Source: Hanamia caeni (GTDB taxonomy: Bacteria > Bacteroidota > Bacteroidia > Chitinophagales > Chitinophagaceae). From it: a stretch of DNA of 64,000 nt. Numbering within the stretch: position 1 is the stretch's first letter; each line of letters begins with the position of its first letter. Below the pieces are notes generated by a model, which was given only the letters and a program-made list of their open reading frames with translations, did no database searches and was not told where the DNA came from. The position numbers and the translations under genes were made by a program. The stretch is taken from the NCBI RefSeq assembly GCF_003721595.1, contig NZ_RJJR01000009.1, positions 62,001 through 126,000 on the forward strand. Reading direction: 5' to 3'. Of the stretch, positions 54,272 through 62,613 are shown one piece after another.

Positions 54272-54476
54272 ATCTTTTAGCTCTTACAAGTTCTACCTCT
54301 TTTGTGATTTCAGCTAAAGTCGGTGGATTGTTTTTTGCCCTGGCTCTCAATTTATTCACTAATGTGAGAAATCCATCGTCAGATATTTTTTTAATAGAAA
54401 TAAGTTTTAAATCTTCCAGATTTTTAAGAAGTTTGGTCGCCTTTGGATTTAAGATATCTATTTGCATTGTGTCCAT
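54252..54476 (-). CDS. Antitoxin partner of the PIN toxin
   Basis: A 74-residue basic/acidic protein (MDTMQIDILNPKATKLLKNLEDLKLISIKK) with a C-terminal charged helix (LAEITKEVELVRAKRYAKSKK). It resembles small antitoxins paired with PIN toxins of the putative toxin-antitoxin family. TACATTTG, a -7 element, ends four bases before its ATG, implying a nearly leaderless transcript. It overlaps the toxin by 20 bases. Confidence 0.78.
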   Translation of the reverse strand: MDTMQIDILNPKATKLLKNLEDLKLISIKKISDDGFLTLVNKLRARAKNNPPTLAEITKEVELVRAKRYAKSKK

Positions 54477-54731
54477 AATTCAAATGTAATCAATTTTTAA
54501 ATCTCCTTAAGAGTCATGTGACATCTGTATCAGCGCTAGCGGTTATCGATAAATACACATTTTATTATCTCCATTTTCCCTTAAACAAAAAAATTGTAAA
54601 GATTTTTATTTTTTCTCATGTCTTTAAAAAATCAAAAAAGATAACCATCATAAATCTACCCATTTTTCTCTACAACTTTTACCGGCTGTCCCGCTACTTT
54701 ACTTAAATTTGAATCTCATTTAATTGAATTA

Positions 54732-57176
54732 ATGATGCGCAAAATTTATCTTTCCATCAATCTCCTGGCTTTTCTTTTTTTATCCTCAAACATTGTTGCA
54801 CAATCCGCTTTTGTTCCAAAACCTGTGGCACTGGTGAATGGTTGGTCGTTATCACCGGCAGGCACTGCACTTCATCTCAGCAGCGATCTTCCTTTGAACA
54901 TGGCTGTTTCTCCGTCAAAAAAATATGTGGCGATCACTGATAATGGGAATGGAGCACAGGGAATAGAACTGATCGACATCCAAAAGAAAAAATTATTATC
55001 GTTTACAAAAATGAAGGCTGCATGGGTTGGCCTGCAATTCAGCGCTAACAATAAATATTTGTATGCTTCGGCGGGAAATCAAAATATGATTTTAAAATTT
55101 ACAGTAGCGAACGATGAGCTTGTTTTAAAAGATTCAATTGTATTGGGGAAAAAATGGCCTAATAAAATTGGTGTCACCGGCCTCGCTTTGGATGATGCGC
55201 ATTCACGCCTGTTTGCTGTTACCAAAGAAAACAATTCGCTTTATGTTTGTAACACCAAAAACAACCAGGTCATTCAGCAAATTCCTTTAGGTGCAGAGGC
55301 TTATACCTGTATCCTAAATCCTAAAAAGACAATCTTGTATATTTCCTTATGGGGCGGCGATAAAGTTCTTTTGTATGATGTAAATAAAAGTAGTATTACA
55401 GATTCAATTGTTACCGAAAGCCATCCGAATGATATGGTGTTTAGTAAAAAAGGCGATCATCTTTTTGTTGCAAATGCCAACAGCAACAGCGTTTCGGTGA
55501 TTGATACCAAAAAACATAAAGTGATTGAAACGCTTTCAGTAAGTTTATATCCGAACGCGCCAACAGGCAGCACCACCAATGGTTTGGCTTTGTCAGCAGA
55601 TGATAAAACATTATACATCGCTAACGCAGATAATAATTGCCTCGCGGTATTTAATGTTTCCAAACCCGGATCATCACGGTCATTTGGATTTATCCCGACA
55701 GGTTGGTATCCTACAAGTGTTAGGGTGATCAATAATCAACTTTGGGTAACGAATGGAAAAGGATTTGAAACAATGGCAAACCCGTATGGACCACAGCCTG
55801 TCAATACAAAACAAAAAACACCTTATCAAAAAGCGATTACTTCTGAAGAAAAGCAACCAGTTCAATATATCGGCAGTTTGTTCAAAGGATCACTTTCCTT
55901 TATTCCTATTCCTTCTGCGGAAGAATTGGGAAAATATTCAACTCAGGTCTATACAAATACGCCTTACAATAAAAACAAAGAAGCGTTGGCCGAAGGAGAA
56001 TATGGCAATCCAATTCCACAAAAAGCAGGAGCCTCCTCTCCCATCAAATATGTATTTTATGTGATTAAGGAAAACCGGACATATGACCAGGTTTTGGGTG
56101 ATATGAAAGAAGGAAATGGCGATACTTCCTTATGCCTTTTCAATGAAAAGATCACTCCGAATCTTCATGCTCTCGCAAGAAATTTTGTATTGCTCGATAA
56201 TTTTTATGTGGATGCAGAAGTGAGCGCCGATGGGCACAACTGGAGCACAGCAGCTTATGCAAATGATTATGTAGAAAAAACGTGGCCCACCAATTACAGT
56301 GGCCGCGGCGGTACTTATGATTATGAAGGAACACGGAAAATTGCTTATCCTGAAAAAGGTTTTATCTGGGATTATTGCAATCGTGCAGGAATAAGTTACC
56401 GCAATTATGGAGAATTTGTGCATGATGGGAAAGGGCCAATTTTGCCTTCTATTATTGGACATTTTTGTGCTGGTTTTCCGGATTTTGATCTGACTATCCA
56501 GGATGTTTACCGTGAAAAAATTTGGGAACATGATTTTGATTCTTTAATTGCGGCTGATGCGCTGCCCACCTTTTCAACACTTCGTTTTCCCAACGACCAT
56601 ACCAGCGGAATGAGAAAAGGCGCTTACAGTCCGTATGCTGCCGCAGCAGACAATGATCTTGCGGTGGGAAGATTTATAGAACATCTTTCGCACAGTCCTA
56701 TCTGGAAGGAAAGTGCCATTTTTATCCTGGAAGACGATGCTCAAAATGGCCCCGACCATGTGGATGCTCACCGCTCGCCTGCTTATCTCATCAGCCCTTA
56801 TGTAAAAAGAAATTTTGTAGATCATACCATGTATTCTACTTCAGGAATATTACGCACGATAGAATTAATTCTCGGTTTGCCGCCGATGAGTCAATATGAT
56901 GCCGCCGCGATGCCGATGTTCAGATGTTTTACTTCTGTTCCTGATACAAACGTGTACGTAGCTTTGCCCGCCAACGTTGATATTAATGAAAGAAACACCG
57001 CCTGGAATAAATTGGCAAAAGAGTCTGCAAAATTTAACCTGGCAAAAGAAGATGCTATACCAGATATTCCTTTCAACGAAGTGATTTGGAAATCAATTAA
57101 AGGAGAAAACAGCGTGATGCCTACACCCCGCCACAGCGCGTTTTTAAAGTTGGCGCAAACCGATGATGACGATTAA
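54732..57176 (+). CDS. Exported YncE-like beta-propeller / phosphoesterase fusion
   Basis: An 814-residue protein with a Sec signal (about residues 1-23). The first 350 residues form a YVTN/YncE-like propeller (VANANSNSVSVIDTKKHKVIETLSVSL; YPNAPTGSTTNGLALSADDKTLYIAN). The rest is an alkaline phosphatase/phospholipase C-like domain (PF04185 type): VFYVIKENRTYDQVLGDMKEGNGDTS and FILEDDAQNGPDHVDAHRSPAYLISPYVKR. This fusion is common in Bacteroidota and resembles a periplasmic or surface phosphoesterase. The substrate is unknown. Confidence 0.9.
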   Translation: MMRKIYLSINLLAFLFLSSNIVAQSAFVPKPVALVNGWSLSPAGTALHLSSDLPLNMAVSPSKKYVAITDNGNGAQGIELIDIQKKKLLSFTKMKAAWVGLQFSANNKYLYASAGNQNMILKFTVANDELVLKDSIVLGKKWPNKIGVTGLALDDAHSRLFAVTKENNSLYVCNTKNNQVIQQIPLGAEAYTCILNPKKTILYISLWGGDKVLLYDVNKSSITDSIVTESHPNDMVFSKKGDHLFVANANSNSVSVIDTKKHKVIETLSVSLYPNAPTGSTTNGLALSADDKTLYIANADNNCLAVFNVSKPGSSRSFGFIPTGWYPTSVRVINNQLWVTNGKGFETMANPYGPQPVNTKQKTPYQKAITSEEKQPVQYIGSLFKGSLSFIPIPSAEELGKYSTQVYTNTPYNKNKEALAEGEYGNPIPQKAGASSPIKYVFYVIKENRTYDQVLGDMKEGNGDTSLCLFNEKITPNLHALARNFVLLDNFYVDAEVSADGHNWSTAAYANDYVEKTWPTNYSGRGGTYDYEGTRKIAYPEKGFIWDYCNRAGISYRNYGEFVHDGKGPILPSIIGHFCAGFPDFDLTIQDVYREKIWEHDFDSLIAADALPTFSTLRFPNDHTSGMRKGAYSPYAAAADNDLAVGRFIEHLSHSPIWKESAIFILEDDAQNGPDHVDAHRSPAYLISPYVKRNFVDHTMYSTSGILRTIELILGLPPMSQYDAAAMPMFRCFTSVPDTNVYVALPANVDINERNTAWNKLAKESAKFNLAKEDAIPDIPFNEVIWKSIKGENSVMPTPRHSAFLKLAQTDDDD

Positions 57177-57231
57177 AATCATAGTAAACCAACAAATAAC
57201 GGGGAAATTTATTTCGGTAAAAAAAACAAAG

Positions 57232-57705
57232 TCAACCGTTCTGGCTTAGAGCGTAATATTTTTGAGTAAGCAAAGCGATTTCTTCTGAGGTAAGAAGACC
57301 GGCGATATTGATTGCATCAATAGCTTTTGAAATGGACGATACAAATGCCTGTCTCGCAATTCTGACATCATTTGAAATAATGCCTTTTAAAATATGAAAC
57401 ACCGATAAAAATACAAGCTTTACCTCGTAAGGATATTTGAGATAGCCATCACGGATATTTACCACCGGGGGAACGAATGAATTAAAATGCTCATTCAATT
57501 TTGGGGAATTACCAAAGCCTTTGAGCATCGCTTCAATTTCCCTCAATGCATTTTCCGGTAAAGATGCCAATTCCTCTTTGGTAATGGCACTGTGGTTAAA
57601 ATTTTTCCACGCCGGCAACGCATTTTGTGCAAGAATAAAAGACATCTCCAAAAGGTCTTTTTCTTTCAGCATCTTCCACCACAATGCTTCTGAGCGGCTT
57701 GTCAT
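57232..57705 (-). CDS. Protein of unknown function (157 aa), helical
   Basis: A 157-residue, mostly helical cytosolic protein (MTSRSEALWWKMLKEKDLLEMSFILAQ, ...LTSEEIALLTQKYYALSQNG). No recognised domain or motif. It converges with the phosphoesterase gene (55 bases between stops) and is not linked clearly with the two-component pair upstream. Confidence 0.65.
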   Translation of the reverse strand: MTSRSEALWWKMLKEKDLLEMSFILAQNALPAWKNFNHSAITKEELASLPENALREIEAMLKGFGNSPKLNEHFNSFVPPVVNIRDGYLKYPYEVKLVFLSVFHILKGIISNDVRIARQAFVSSISKAIDAINIAGLLTSEEIALLTQKYYALSQNG

Positions 57706-57870
57706 AAATCAGCTAAGATTAAAATTTTTTTTGAAATCACACGCCCATTTTCAAGGCCAAATTAAAGGTAAATTTCCTTAAAAATGTTGAAGATTTTTTT
57801 TACTACTTATTAGATGGGTTGAAAAGCTACAATACCGGGACTAAGTATGTATTATTCGGGACCCCCTTTT

Positions 57871-58617
57871 CTATATCTTAGGAATTATTTTCAAAAATTC
57901 TTCTTTCCGCCTTCTTGCTAATGGCAATTCTGTTTTGTCGGTCAATAATACATAGTTATTCCCTTTATGAAATCTGTCAATATAAAGAAGATTAATCATG
58001 TGTGTTTCATGAATCCTGAAAAATTCATTTTCCGAAAGTGTTTCCTCGAAATCGCCAAGTGTCCGGCTGGCTAGGATGTCTTCTTTATTGGCAAGATAAA
58101 ATTTGGTATATCTTCCGTGAGCCTCAAGCCTGATGATGTCTTTCATTCTAATAAAACGGACTCCTTCTGTGGAAGTGAGCGTCAGTGTTTTATCCAGCGC
58201 ATTTTGCCTGCCAAGATTTTTCAATAACATATCCATTTTATATCCCATATTTTTTTGCTCCATATTCTGAACACATTTTCTTATTGCTATTGAGAGCTCT
58301 GTGCTGTCTATAGGCTTCAATAAATAATCCAAAGCGCTAAGTTTGATAGCATTGATGGCATATTTATTATAAGCGGTTGTAAAAATGATACTGAAATCAA
58401 TAGCACCAATTTTTTTCAACATTTCAAATCCATTCATCCTGGGCATTTCGATATCGAGGAAAACCAAATCAGGCCCATTTTTCTGAATACTTTCAATTCC
58501 TTTTGCGGGCGTGTTGCAAACATCAATCACCTCAATAGTATCGCTAAAACTTTTAAGCATAAGTTCTAGCAATTGTGAACTTTGCAATTCGTCTTCGATT
58601 ATGATTGTCTTTATCAT
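57871..58617 (-). CDS. LytTR-type response regulator
   Basis: A 248-residue regulator with an N-terminal receiver (IIIEDELQSSQLLELML; phospho-Asp in LVFLDIEMPRMNG; Lys in DYLLKPI) and a C-terminal LytTR DNA-binding domain (TLTSTEGVRFIRMKDIIRLEAHGRYTKFYL; FFRIHETHMINLLYIDRFHKG). Its gene follows the kinase gene by 31 bases, so the pair is a LytS/LytR-type two-component system with this as the output. Target genes are unknown. Confidence 0.95.
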   Translation of the reverse strand: MIKTIIIEDELQSSQLLELMLKSFSDTIEVIDVCNTPAKGIESIQKNGPDLVFLDIEMPRMNGFEMLKKIGAIDFSIIFTTAYNKYAINAIKLSALDYLLKPIDSTELSIAIRKCVQNMEQKNMGYKMDMLLKNLGRQNALDKTLTLTSTEGVRFIRMKDIIRLEAHGRYTKFYLANKEDILASRTLGDFEETLSENEFFRIHETHMINLLYIDRFHKGNNYVLLTDKTELPLARRRKEEFLKIIPKI

Positions 58618-58648
58618 GGGGGTTAAATTGAATATTAAAAACTATAAA

Positions 58649-60010
58649 TTACTGTGGTATAAAAATTTTAACCAGCGTTCCTGCGGCTGCCCCGTTTTCT
58701 TCGATGTCTTCTATTACAATTCCCGAAGGTGTTTCCATATCCGGCTTTAATGCTGCCAATCGCGCCTGGGTTACTTCGATTCCGAAAGAATTGTGAGGCC
58801 TGTTTTTGTCTAAATTCAGCATGGCTGCCGCTTTTCTGCCAACGCCATTGTCTTTAACTTCAATTTCAAGATGATTATCAAAATCAAAAATCGAAATCTC
58901 AATTTCACCTTCTCCATCTTTGTGCATAATGCCATGCAATATAGCATTTTCAATAAATGGCTGAATTATCATTGTGGGTATAGAAATATTGCGTTCGAGC
59001 AAAAGCGAATCCACGTGAATATGATAGTTCAGCTTTGCACCAAATCTTAATTTTTCGAGCTCAAGATAAAGTGTAAGCATTTCTATTTCTTTTTCAAGAC
59101 TGATCTTTGCCTCGCGCGTAGTATTCAGAATCAGGCGAATAAGTTTTGAAAATTTGCTGAGATACACGTCGGCATTTTCCGCGTCATTAGATAGCACAAA
59201 CTTTTTTATAGAATTCAAAGCATTGAAAATAAAATGCGGGTTCATCTGGCTGCGAAGGGCCGCAAGCTGCAGTTCTGTAAGCTGCTTTGAAATATTATCA
59301 ATCTCAGCTTTTTGCCGGCGCAGTTCCTGGTCCGCTTCGATTGATTTTATTTTAGCCGCCATTAAAGCAGCAATAGTGTTCATCATTTGCAGATGGCTTT
59401 GGTTAAAAAATCCAAGCTGCGAATGTTCAGAATCAATGACACCCAAAATTTCATCTTCATATTTAATAGGCACGCAAATTTCGCTAAGGCCGCTGTATCC
59501 TTCGGGAAGATAACGGGAGTCTTTCCTCGTATCAGGCACTATCAGAGGAATGCCTGTTTGTGCCACTGTTCCTACAATGCCTTCTCCAAGTGCAAGGTCA
59601 TAAGGAAAGCGCATCATTAATTCCTTAGAATCTTTCAGGCCGAACCCGGCTCTTTGAACCATGCGTGTTTTGTCTTCATTCCACAAATAAATAAGGCAAT
59701 CTTCAAAATCAAGTTTTGAAATAAGATTTTTTGTGACATCCCAAAGAATTTCATCCACATCATATTTTAATAACAGTGATGTTGAAAAAAAATTATTAAT
59801 CTGCTCGCGTTCCAGAAGATCTTTATAATTTTCAGCTCTCAGCTTTTCCAGTTCAACCCGCGTAGCATTAAAATCTTTTATCTTTTTTTCCCGAATTCTT
59901 ACAATCCGGTAAAAAATGTACAAAAGCAACAATATAGAAACGATAAAAAAAGGCCATGTCCATTCGGGAACTATCAGATTCAGGTATAGAAAGTTAGTAG
60001 CGCCCTGCAT
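58649..60010 (-). CDS. GAF-containing LytS-like sensor histidine kinase
   Basis: About 453 residues from the ATG at 60008-60010 (MQGATNFLYLNLIVPEW). One membrane helix is followed by a coiled coil and a GAF domain (LGEGIVGTVAQTGIPLIVPDTRK and GLSEICVPIKYEDEILGVIDS). Then the His_kinase-type H-box AALRSQMNPHFIFNALNSI and ATPase box (EVKDNGVGRKAAA) follow. An upstream frame adds 23 residues of unlikely composition. It is the partner of the LytTR regulator downstream. Confidence 0.93.
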   Translation of the reverse strand: MQGATNFLYLNLIVPEWTWPFFIVSILLLLYIFYRIVRIREKKIKDFNATRVELEKLRAENYKDLLEREQINNFFSTSLLLKYDVDEILWDVTKNLISKLDFEDCLIYLWNEDKTRMVQRAGFGLKDSKELMMRFPYDLALGEGIVGTVAQTGIPLIVPDTRKDSRYLPEGYSGLSEICVPIKYEDEILGVIDSEHSQLGFFNQSHLQMMNTIAALMAAKIKSIEADQELRRQKAEIDNISKQLTELQLAALRSQMNPHFIFNALNSIKKFVLSNDAENADVYLSKFSKLIRLILNTTREAKISLEKEIEMLTLYLELEKLRFGAKLNYHIHVDSLLLERNISIPTMIIQPFIENAILHGIMHKDGEGEIEISIFDFDNHLEIEVKDNGVGRKAAAMLNLDKNRPHNSFGIEVTQARLAALKPDMETPSGIVIEDIEENGAAAGTLVKIFIPQ

Positions 60011-60211
60011 TTGGAATTGAGATTTCTTAAGTGATTCTCCTATTAAAAATAAAAAAAATATTTTACAGTAAATGAACAAATAAAACGGTTTTGTTTTCTG
60101 CAGAGAAATGACACACAGATAATTCCGTACAAATTAAAAAAGAGCATGCTTAGAAAAAACTTATTAAATTTTAAAAGAAGGACATGTATAAAATACGTTA
60201 CCGCTGAATGG

Positions 60212-61039
60212 TTATTTCAGCGCTTCATCTTTTTCCTTTTCTAAAAAATGCGCGCCGTCATTGATGTTTTCAGATTTCCATTCCATCAACGCTTCATCCG
60301 GAACGGACTGCAACGGAATGGTTGAAGATTGGGATGGTTCGTTGTAAGGAACATTTTTACTGCGGTTATAAACCGAAATCAACGACCAGCGCGGAGAATC
60401 AGAAAGATTAGCTTCCGAACGATGCAATAAATTACTATGAAAAAACAACGCATCGCCTGGCTTTAGTTCTACATAAATAAGCTCCATGGTTTTCAAAGCC
60501 AGGCCAACATAGTGCTGCGAAGCGCCTACCTGTTCGCCTGCAAATCCGTGTTCAATGCGCCCCATTTTATGCGAGCCTTTTATCACCTGCAGACAGCCAT
60601 TTTCCTTGTTTGCTTCGGTGATAGCCACCATTACTGACATCATTTGACCGGGAAAAAGAAATTCATTTTTGTACCAATAGCCGTAATCCTGGTGCCACTC
60701 CCATGCACCGCCAACTTTAGGTTCCTTCTGCATCAGTTTACTGTGAAAATGACAAACGGGAGAATCACCTTCCATCAATTGATTTACAGAACTTACCATG
60801 CGCCCGCTTTTCGTAAGCAAGCCGTACGCATCGTTTCCGGGCGTATACCACAGCGTTAACTTTGTCTTCTTTCCAGACTGATCGTTCAGGTCAAATGCAT
60901 GTTTACGCAAGGTATCATCGCCCGTTGCGATAGCAAACAATTTATTGACCTCTTCTTCTTTTAAAAAATTGTTGACAATAACATAGCCATCGGTGTGATA
61001 GCTTTCTATTTGCTGGGGAGATAGTTGAAAAGAAGGCAT
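60212..61039 (-). CDS. Phytanoyl-CoA dioxygenase (PhyH) family protein
   Basis: About 275 residues from the ATG at 61037-61039 (MPSFQLSPQQIESYHTDGYVIVNNFL). The Fe(II)/2-oxoglutarate site is visible: HxD in EWHQDYGYWY, and the distal His in FFHSNLLHRSEANLSDSPRWSLISVYNRS. It should hydroxylate an acyl chain or other small molecule; substrate unknown. An upstream start would add 25 residues encoded by TTGA-rich repeats, so it is unlikely. A YciI gene lies upstream on the same strand. Confidence 0.88.
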   Translation of the reverse strand: MPSFQLSPQQIESYHTDGYVIVNNFLKEEEVNKLFAIATGDDTLRKHAFDLNDQSGKKTKLTLWYTPGNDAYGLLTKSGRMVSSVNQLMEGDSPVCHFHSKLMQKEPKVGGAWEWHQDYGYWYKNEFLFPGQMMSVMVAITEANKENGCLQVIKGSHKMGRIEHGFAGEQVGASQHYVGLALKTMELIYVELKPGDALFFHSNLLHRSEANLSDSPRWSLISVYNRSKNVPYNEPSQSSTIPLQSVPDEALMEWKSENINDGAHFLEKEKDEALK

Positions 61040-61120
61040 GAGTTGAGTGTTGAGTGTTGAAAATTGAAAATTGACCTTTTGAAGATACAAATCTGCCGAC
61101 GTAGTTAAATCCATTTTCCA

Positions 61121-61387
61121 TTATTCAGGCAACATTTTGTCCATCCAATCGCGGATAACAAATGATTTTACTAGTCCTTCAAGTATGAAAGGGTCTTCGG
61201 TCACAAATTGCTCAGCAGCTAAATGGGATTTAAAAATCGCCATATTTCCCCTGTCTGCAAATGGGCCAATTCCAATTACCTCACCTTTGGCTACGTATTT
61301 ATCAACTATTGCTTTGTGCCTTGGATAAACTGACATTATTGTTTCCATTGAGGCGCCTGATGATTCTGCAATTACTACTGTTTTCAT
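61121..61387 (-). CDS. YciI-family protein
   Basis: An 88-residue ferredoxin-like protein: MSVYPRHKAIVDKYVAKGEVIGIGPFAD with the conserved His, and ITDPFILEGLVKSFVIRDWM. Members bind small ligands; a few are dechlorinases. It lies upstream of the PhyH gene and downstream of a sugar-isomerase-like gene; a strong inverted repeat lies in its upstream region (61454-61482). Confidence 0.85.
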   Translation of the reverse strand: MKTVVIAESSGASMETIMSVYPRHKAIVDKYVAKGEVIGIGPFADRGNMAIFKSHLAAEQFVTEDPFILEGLVKSFVIRDWMDKMLPE

Positions 61388-61453
61388 TATTTGGTCTTTA
61401 ATTTCTCATTTTAAAAAAGCTGAAATATTTTGAAAGAGGTGACAGCTTTTGTG

Positions 61454-61482
61454 AAGTGACACGTTTTCAAAAGGTGTCACTT
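61454..61482. repeat. 29-base hairpin/operator-like inverted repeat upstream of the YciI gene
   Basis: AAGTGACAC (61454-61462) and GTGTCACTT (61474-61482) are perfect inverted arms, and all but one of the five inner pairs also match (13 of 14 in total). A GGTGACAGCTTTT copy just to the left repeats the same core, making GTGACA motifs at about 18-base spacing. Without a T run it is unlikely to be a terminator; it lies between the isomerase stop and the YciI start. Confidence 0.65.
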
Positions 61483-61502
61483 GTAATATGCTACTTCTGT
61501 TC

Positions 61503-62426
61503 TTAATATCCCCATTTTTTCATCGCCGCCAAATCTTCTTTAGCACAATCAAGCGGCGTTTTTCCCTGGTAAGATTCCTGCTCAATAATAAATTCGGTGG
61601 TACCACCAATCTTTTTGGCAAGATCTATCACTTCTTTCACCGGCAAAATTCCTTTGCCCAAGACAGTGCTTTCATATTCATCGCCCATCTCACCCTTGCC
61701 GGATGATTTAATTTCATCTTTTACGTGCATGCTCTCAAACCTCCCAGGATATTGCTTTATAACATCCAAACCTCTTCCACCGGCGCCATACATATTACCC
61801 AAATCCAATTGCTGTATTACCAGTTTGGGATCGGTTTTTTCCAAAATAATATCATAGATCTTTTTGCCATTCAATGAATATCTAAACTCGAAATCATGAT
61901 TGTGGTAGCCGAATTTTAATCCAGACTTTTGACACAATTCGCCGCATTTGTTAAACACGTCCAGGAATCCGACAAGGTCATCATAATTTTTACGCAGGTT
62001 TTCGTCAAGCCATGGGCTTATTACATATTTCTGTCCTAAAGTTTTGGCATCTTCAATAGTCTGCTTCCATTTGTCCGTAAAATCATTTTTGGAGACATCG
62101 TAATCGCTGGCATTCATCACCGTGTGGCCACTTGGCATTTTCAACCCAAGCCCATCCAGTAATTTTTTAAATTCAAGTGGCGCATAGCCATAAAATTTCC
62201 CATTGATATAATTGGCGTGCTCTACATTTTTATAGCCCATATCTGCAAGCTTTTTCAAAGTGCCCGCCGGGTCAGTTTTCATATCATCACGAACGGAATA
62301 CAATTGCAATCCCAATATGTGACTGCCTTTGAAAGAAAAACTGTGCAATATATCTTTTGGCAAAAACATGGTTCCCGCCATAGTGAACGAACTGTTTTTG
62401 ATAAACTTTCTCCTGGATAATTTCAT
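61503..62426 (-). CDS. Tat-exported sugar phosphate isomerase/epimerase
   Basis: A 307-residue protein from the ATG at 62424-62426 (MKLSRRKFIKNSSFTMAGTMF). The signal has a twin-arginine (SRRKFIK). The mature part is a xylose-isomerase-like TIM barrel: GLQLYSVRDDMKTDPAGTLKKLADMGYKNVEHA, KFGYHNHDFEF and VIQQLDLGNMYGAGG, FIIEQESYQG. Metal ligands Glu/Asp/His are in the expected strands. It probably acts on sugars in the periplasm. Two alternative starts upstream are less likely. Confidence 0.9.
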   Translation of the reverse strand: MKLSRRKFIKNSSFTMAGTMFLPKDILHSFSFKGSHILGLQLYSVRDDMKTDPAGTLKKLADMGYKNVEHANYINGKFYGYAPLEFKKLLDGLGLKMPSGHTVMNASDYDVSKNDFTDKWKQTIEDAKTLGQKYVISPWLDENLRKNYDDLVGFLDVFNKCGELCQKSGLKFGYHNHDFEFRYSLNGKKIYDIILEKTDPKLVIQQLDLGNMYGAGGRGLDVIKQYPGRFESMHVKDEIKSSGKGEMGDEYESTVLGKGILPVKEVIDLAKKIGGTTEFIIEQESYQGKTPLDCAKEDLAAMKKWGY

Positions 62427-62613
62427 AATAAACTTGTTTAAGTGAAGAGTTGAGTAGAATGACAATACAAAATAAAAATAGCTCTTTTTTCTTTGTTTAC
62501 TGTTATTGTGCCAGAAAATAGAGATATGAATATTTTCCTTATTTTTTTTTGATGTTTTTCGTTATTTTCTCTCCTTCTTTTTTAATCCCTATATTGTAAT
62601 TTAAAAAATTGGT

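Noticed and set aside
54518..54706. 62-codon frame before the phosphoesterase gene
   Set aside because: Composition (Ile, Phe, Lys, Tyr) is that of translated AT-rich DNA; it lies in the promoter region of the gene at 54732.
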